Assembly: GCF_009600605.1 (NCBI RefSeq)
Contig: NZ_VWNA01000001.1
Span: forward strand, 3,396,501-3,460,500
DNA from: Segnochrobactrum spirostomi
Lineage (GTDB): Bacteria; Pseudomonadota; Alphaproteobacteria; Rhizobiales; Segnochrobactraceae
Direction of reading: 5' to 3'
DNA length: 64,000 nt
Of this stretch, positions 62,913-64,000 are shown piece after piece (the stretch's first letter is position 1; the number at the start of each line of letters is the position of its first letter). The notes beneath the pieces are model-generated. The model was not told the origin of the DNA. It searched no databases and was given only the letters and a program-made list of their open reading frames with translations. The position numbers and the translations under genes were made by a program.

Positions 62913-64000
62913 ATGACCACCGGCAAGATCCTGGTGGCGGACGACGATGCCGCCATCCGCACCGTCCTCAACCAGGCCCTGTCCCGGGCCGGCTACGAGG
63001 TGCGCCTGACCTCCAATGCCGCGACGCTCTGGCGCTGGGTGAGCCAGGGCGAGGGCGATCTCATCATCACCGACGTGGTGATGCCCGACGAGAACGCCTT
63101 CGACCTCCTGCCGCGCATCAAGAAGGCGCGGCCGGATCTGCCGGTCGTGGTGATGAGCGCGCAGAACACCTTCATGACGGCGATCCGCGCCTCCGAGCGC
63201 GGCGCCTACGAATATCTGCCGAAGCCGTTCGATCTGAAGGAGCTGATCTCGATCGTCGGCCGGGCGCTCGCCGAGCCGCGGGCGAAGCGCAACCTCGCCC
63301 CCGACGACGAGGGCACCGAGAACATGCCGCTCGTCGGCCGCTCGCCGGCGATGCAGGACATCTACCGGGTGCTCGCCCGGCTGATGCAGACCGACCTGAC
63401 CGTGATGATCGTCGGCGAGTCCGGCACCGGCAAGGAACTGGTCGCCCGCGCACTTCATGATTACGGCAAGCGCCGCAAAGGGCCGTTCGTCGCCATCAAC
63501 ATGGCGGCGATCCCCCGCGACCTCATCGAATCCGAACTATTCGGCCACGAGAAGGGCGCCTTCACCGGTGCCGCCGCGCGCTCCGCCGGCCGCTTCGAGC
63601 AGGCCGAGGGCGGCACGCTCTTCCTCGACGAAATCGGCGACATGCCGATGGAGGCGCAGACCCGCCTTCTGCGCGTGCTCCAGCAGGGCGAGTACACGAC
63701 GGTCGGCGGCCGCACCCCGATCAAGACGAATGTCCGCATCGTCGCCGCCACCAACAAGGACCTGCGGCAGCTCATCAATCAGGGCCTGTTCCGCGAGGAC
63801 CTGTTCTTCCGCCTCAACGTGGTCCCGATCCGGCTGCCGCCCCTGCGCGAGCGCGCCGAGGATATTCCGGACCTCGTCCGCCACTTCTTCACGGTCACCG
63901 AGAAGGAGGGGCTGCCGGCGAAGCAGATCGAGCAGGCGGCGCTCGACAGGCTGAAGCAGCATCGCTGGCCGGGCAATGTGCGCGAGCTCGAGAACCTGGT
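62913..64000 (+). CDS. ntrC: Nitrogen regulation response regulator NtrC (partial)
   Basis: Sigma-54 activator of nitrogen genes. The window ends in the gene; about 362 residues are present. The receiver has acidic residues Asp10-Asp12, phospho-acceptor Asp54 in IITDVVMP and a Lys in [11 protein letters not shown]. The AAA+ domain shows Walker A GESGTGKE (about 169-176), the sigma-54 GAFTGA loop, Walker [14 protein letters not shown] and [16 protein letters not shown]. The C-terminal Fis-type DNA-binding region lies beyond the edge. Eleven bp after ntrB, same operon. Confidence 0.95.
   Translation, partial: MTTGKILVADDDAAIRTVLNQALSRAGYEVRLTSNAATLWRWVSQGEGDLIITDVVMPDENAFDLLPRIKKARPDLPVVVMSAQNTFMTAIRASERGAYEYLPKPFDLKELISIVGRALAEPRAKRNLAPDDEGTENMPLVGRSPAMQDIYRVLARLMQTDLTVMIVGESGTGKELVARALHDYGKRRKGPFVAINMAAIPRDLIESELFGHEKGAFTGAAARSAGRFEQAEGGTLFLDEIGDMPMEAQTRLLRVLQQGEYTTVGGRTPIKTNVRIVAATNKDLRQLINQGLFREDLFFRLNVVPIRLPPLRERAEDIPDLVRHFFTVTEKEGLPAKQIEQAALDRLKQHRWPGNVRELENL

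Overview
The window is 64 kb of high-G+C (about 68-70% by eye) chromosomal DNA from an alphaproteobacterium, most likely of the order Hyphomicrobiales (Rhizobiales). Supporting signs are the purC-purS-purQ/purL cluster, a fused ispDF, the dusB-ntrB-ntrC operon, three-gene pntAA-pntAB-pntB, an alphaproteobacterial aa3-oxidase subunit IV, DUF882 and SleB-type wall hydrolases, and rhizobial-style intergenic palindromic repeats. I cannot name the genus. Most genes are chromosomal housekeeping genes; no rRNA, tRNA, CRISPR, integrase or transposase was seen.

Layout. 0-8.4 kb: purine synthesis (purC, purS, purQ and the start of purL, minus strand), interrupted by a stand-alone AMIN-domain gene and two oppositely oriented MscS-type channels. 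8.7-18.6 kb: an HpcH/HpaI aldolase, a polyprenyl diphosphate synthase, a DUF2007 protein, a small-domain methyltransferase, ispE, a large periplasmic TPR protein, pyruvate phosphate dikinase and a dCTP deaminase. 18.6-20.6 kb: a low-G+C insert carrying a flavin amine oxidase. 20.7-28.9 kb: two SleB-like wall hydrolases, a tyrosine phosphatase, a lipoprotein, an HD hydrolase, ygfZ, an MFS transporter and adenine deaminase. 28.9-31.8 kb: the exbB-exbD-tonB energy-transduction operon behind a promoter with a clear palindromic operator. 32.3-38.5 kb: a DUF882 peptidoglycan peptidase, oxidase subunit IV, proton-translocating transhydrogenase and a DUF4142 protein. 38.6-44.4 kb: a MazE/PIN toxin-antitoxin pair, glycolate oxidase glcDEF and a divergent LysR regulator. 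44.8-53.3 kb: a secreted protein, a LysE exporter, a RecD-like helicase, a glycine-zipper lipoprotein, a cold-shock protein, a histidine phosphatase, fabI and two sugar epimerase-type genes. 53.3-55.3 kb: a compositionally odd two-gene cassette (three-TM membrane protein translationally coupled to an endolysin-like M15 peptidase). 55.4-64 kb: rhodanese, GlxA-type AraC regulator, RNase D, cinA, ispDF, and dusB-ntrB-ntrC running off the end.

Two threads deserve attention. First, three otherwise intact genes (second MscS channel, amine oxidase, first SleB hydrolase) are each broken by the apparent loss of one base in a G or C homopolymer; this looks like a sequencing or assembly artefact rather than gene decay. 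Second, the best candidate for an undescribed system is the membrane-protein plus M15-peptidase cassette at 53.7-55.3 kb. Other points of interest are the exb/tonB operator, three 12-bp iterons ahead of the cold-shock gene, tandem duplications laid exactly across two stop codons, and paired inverted repeats in three intergenic regions.
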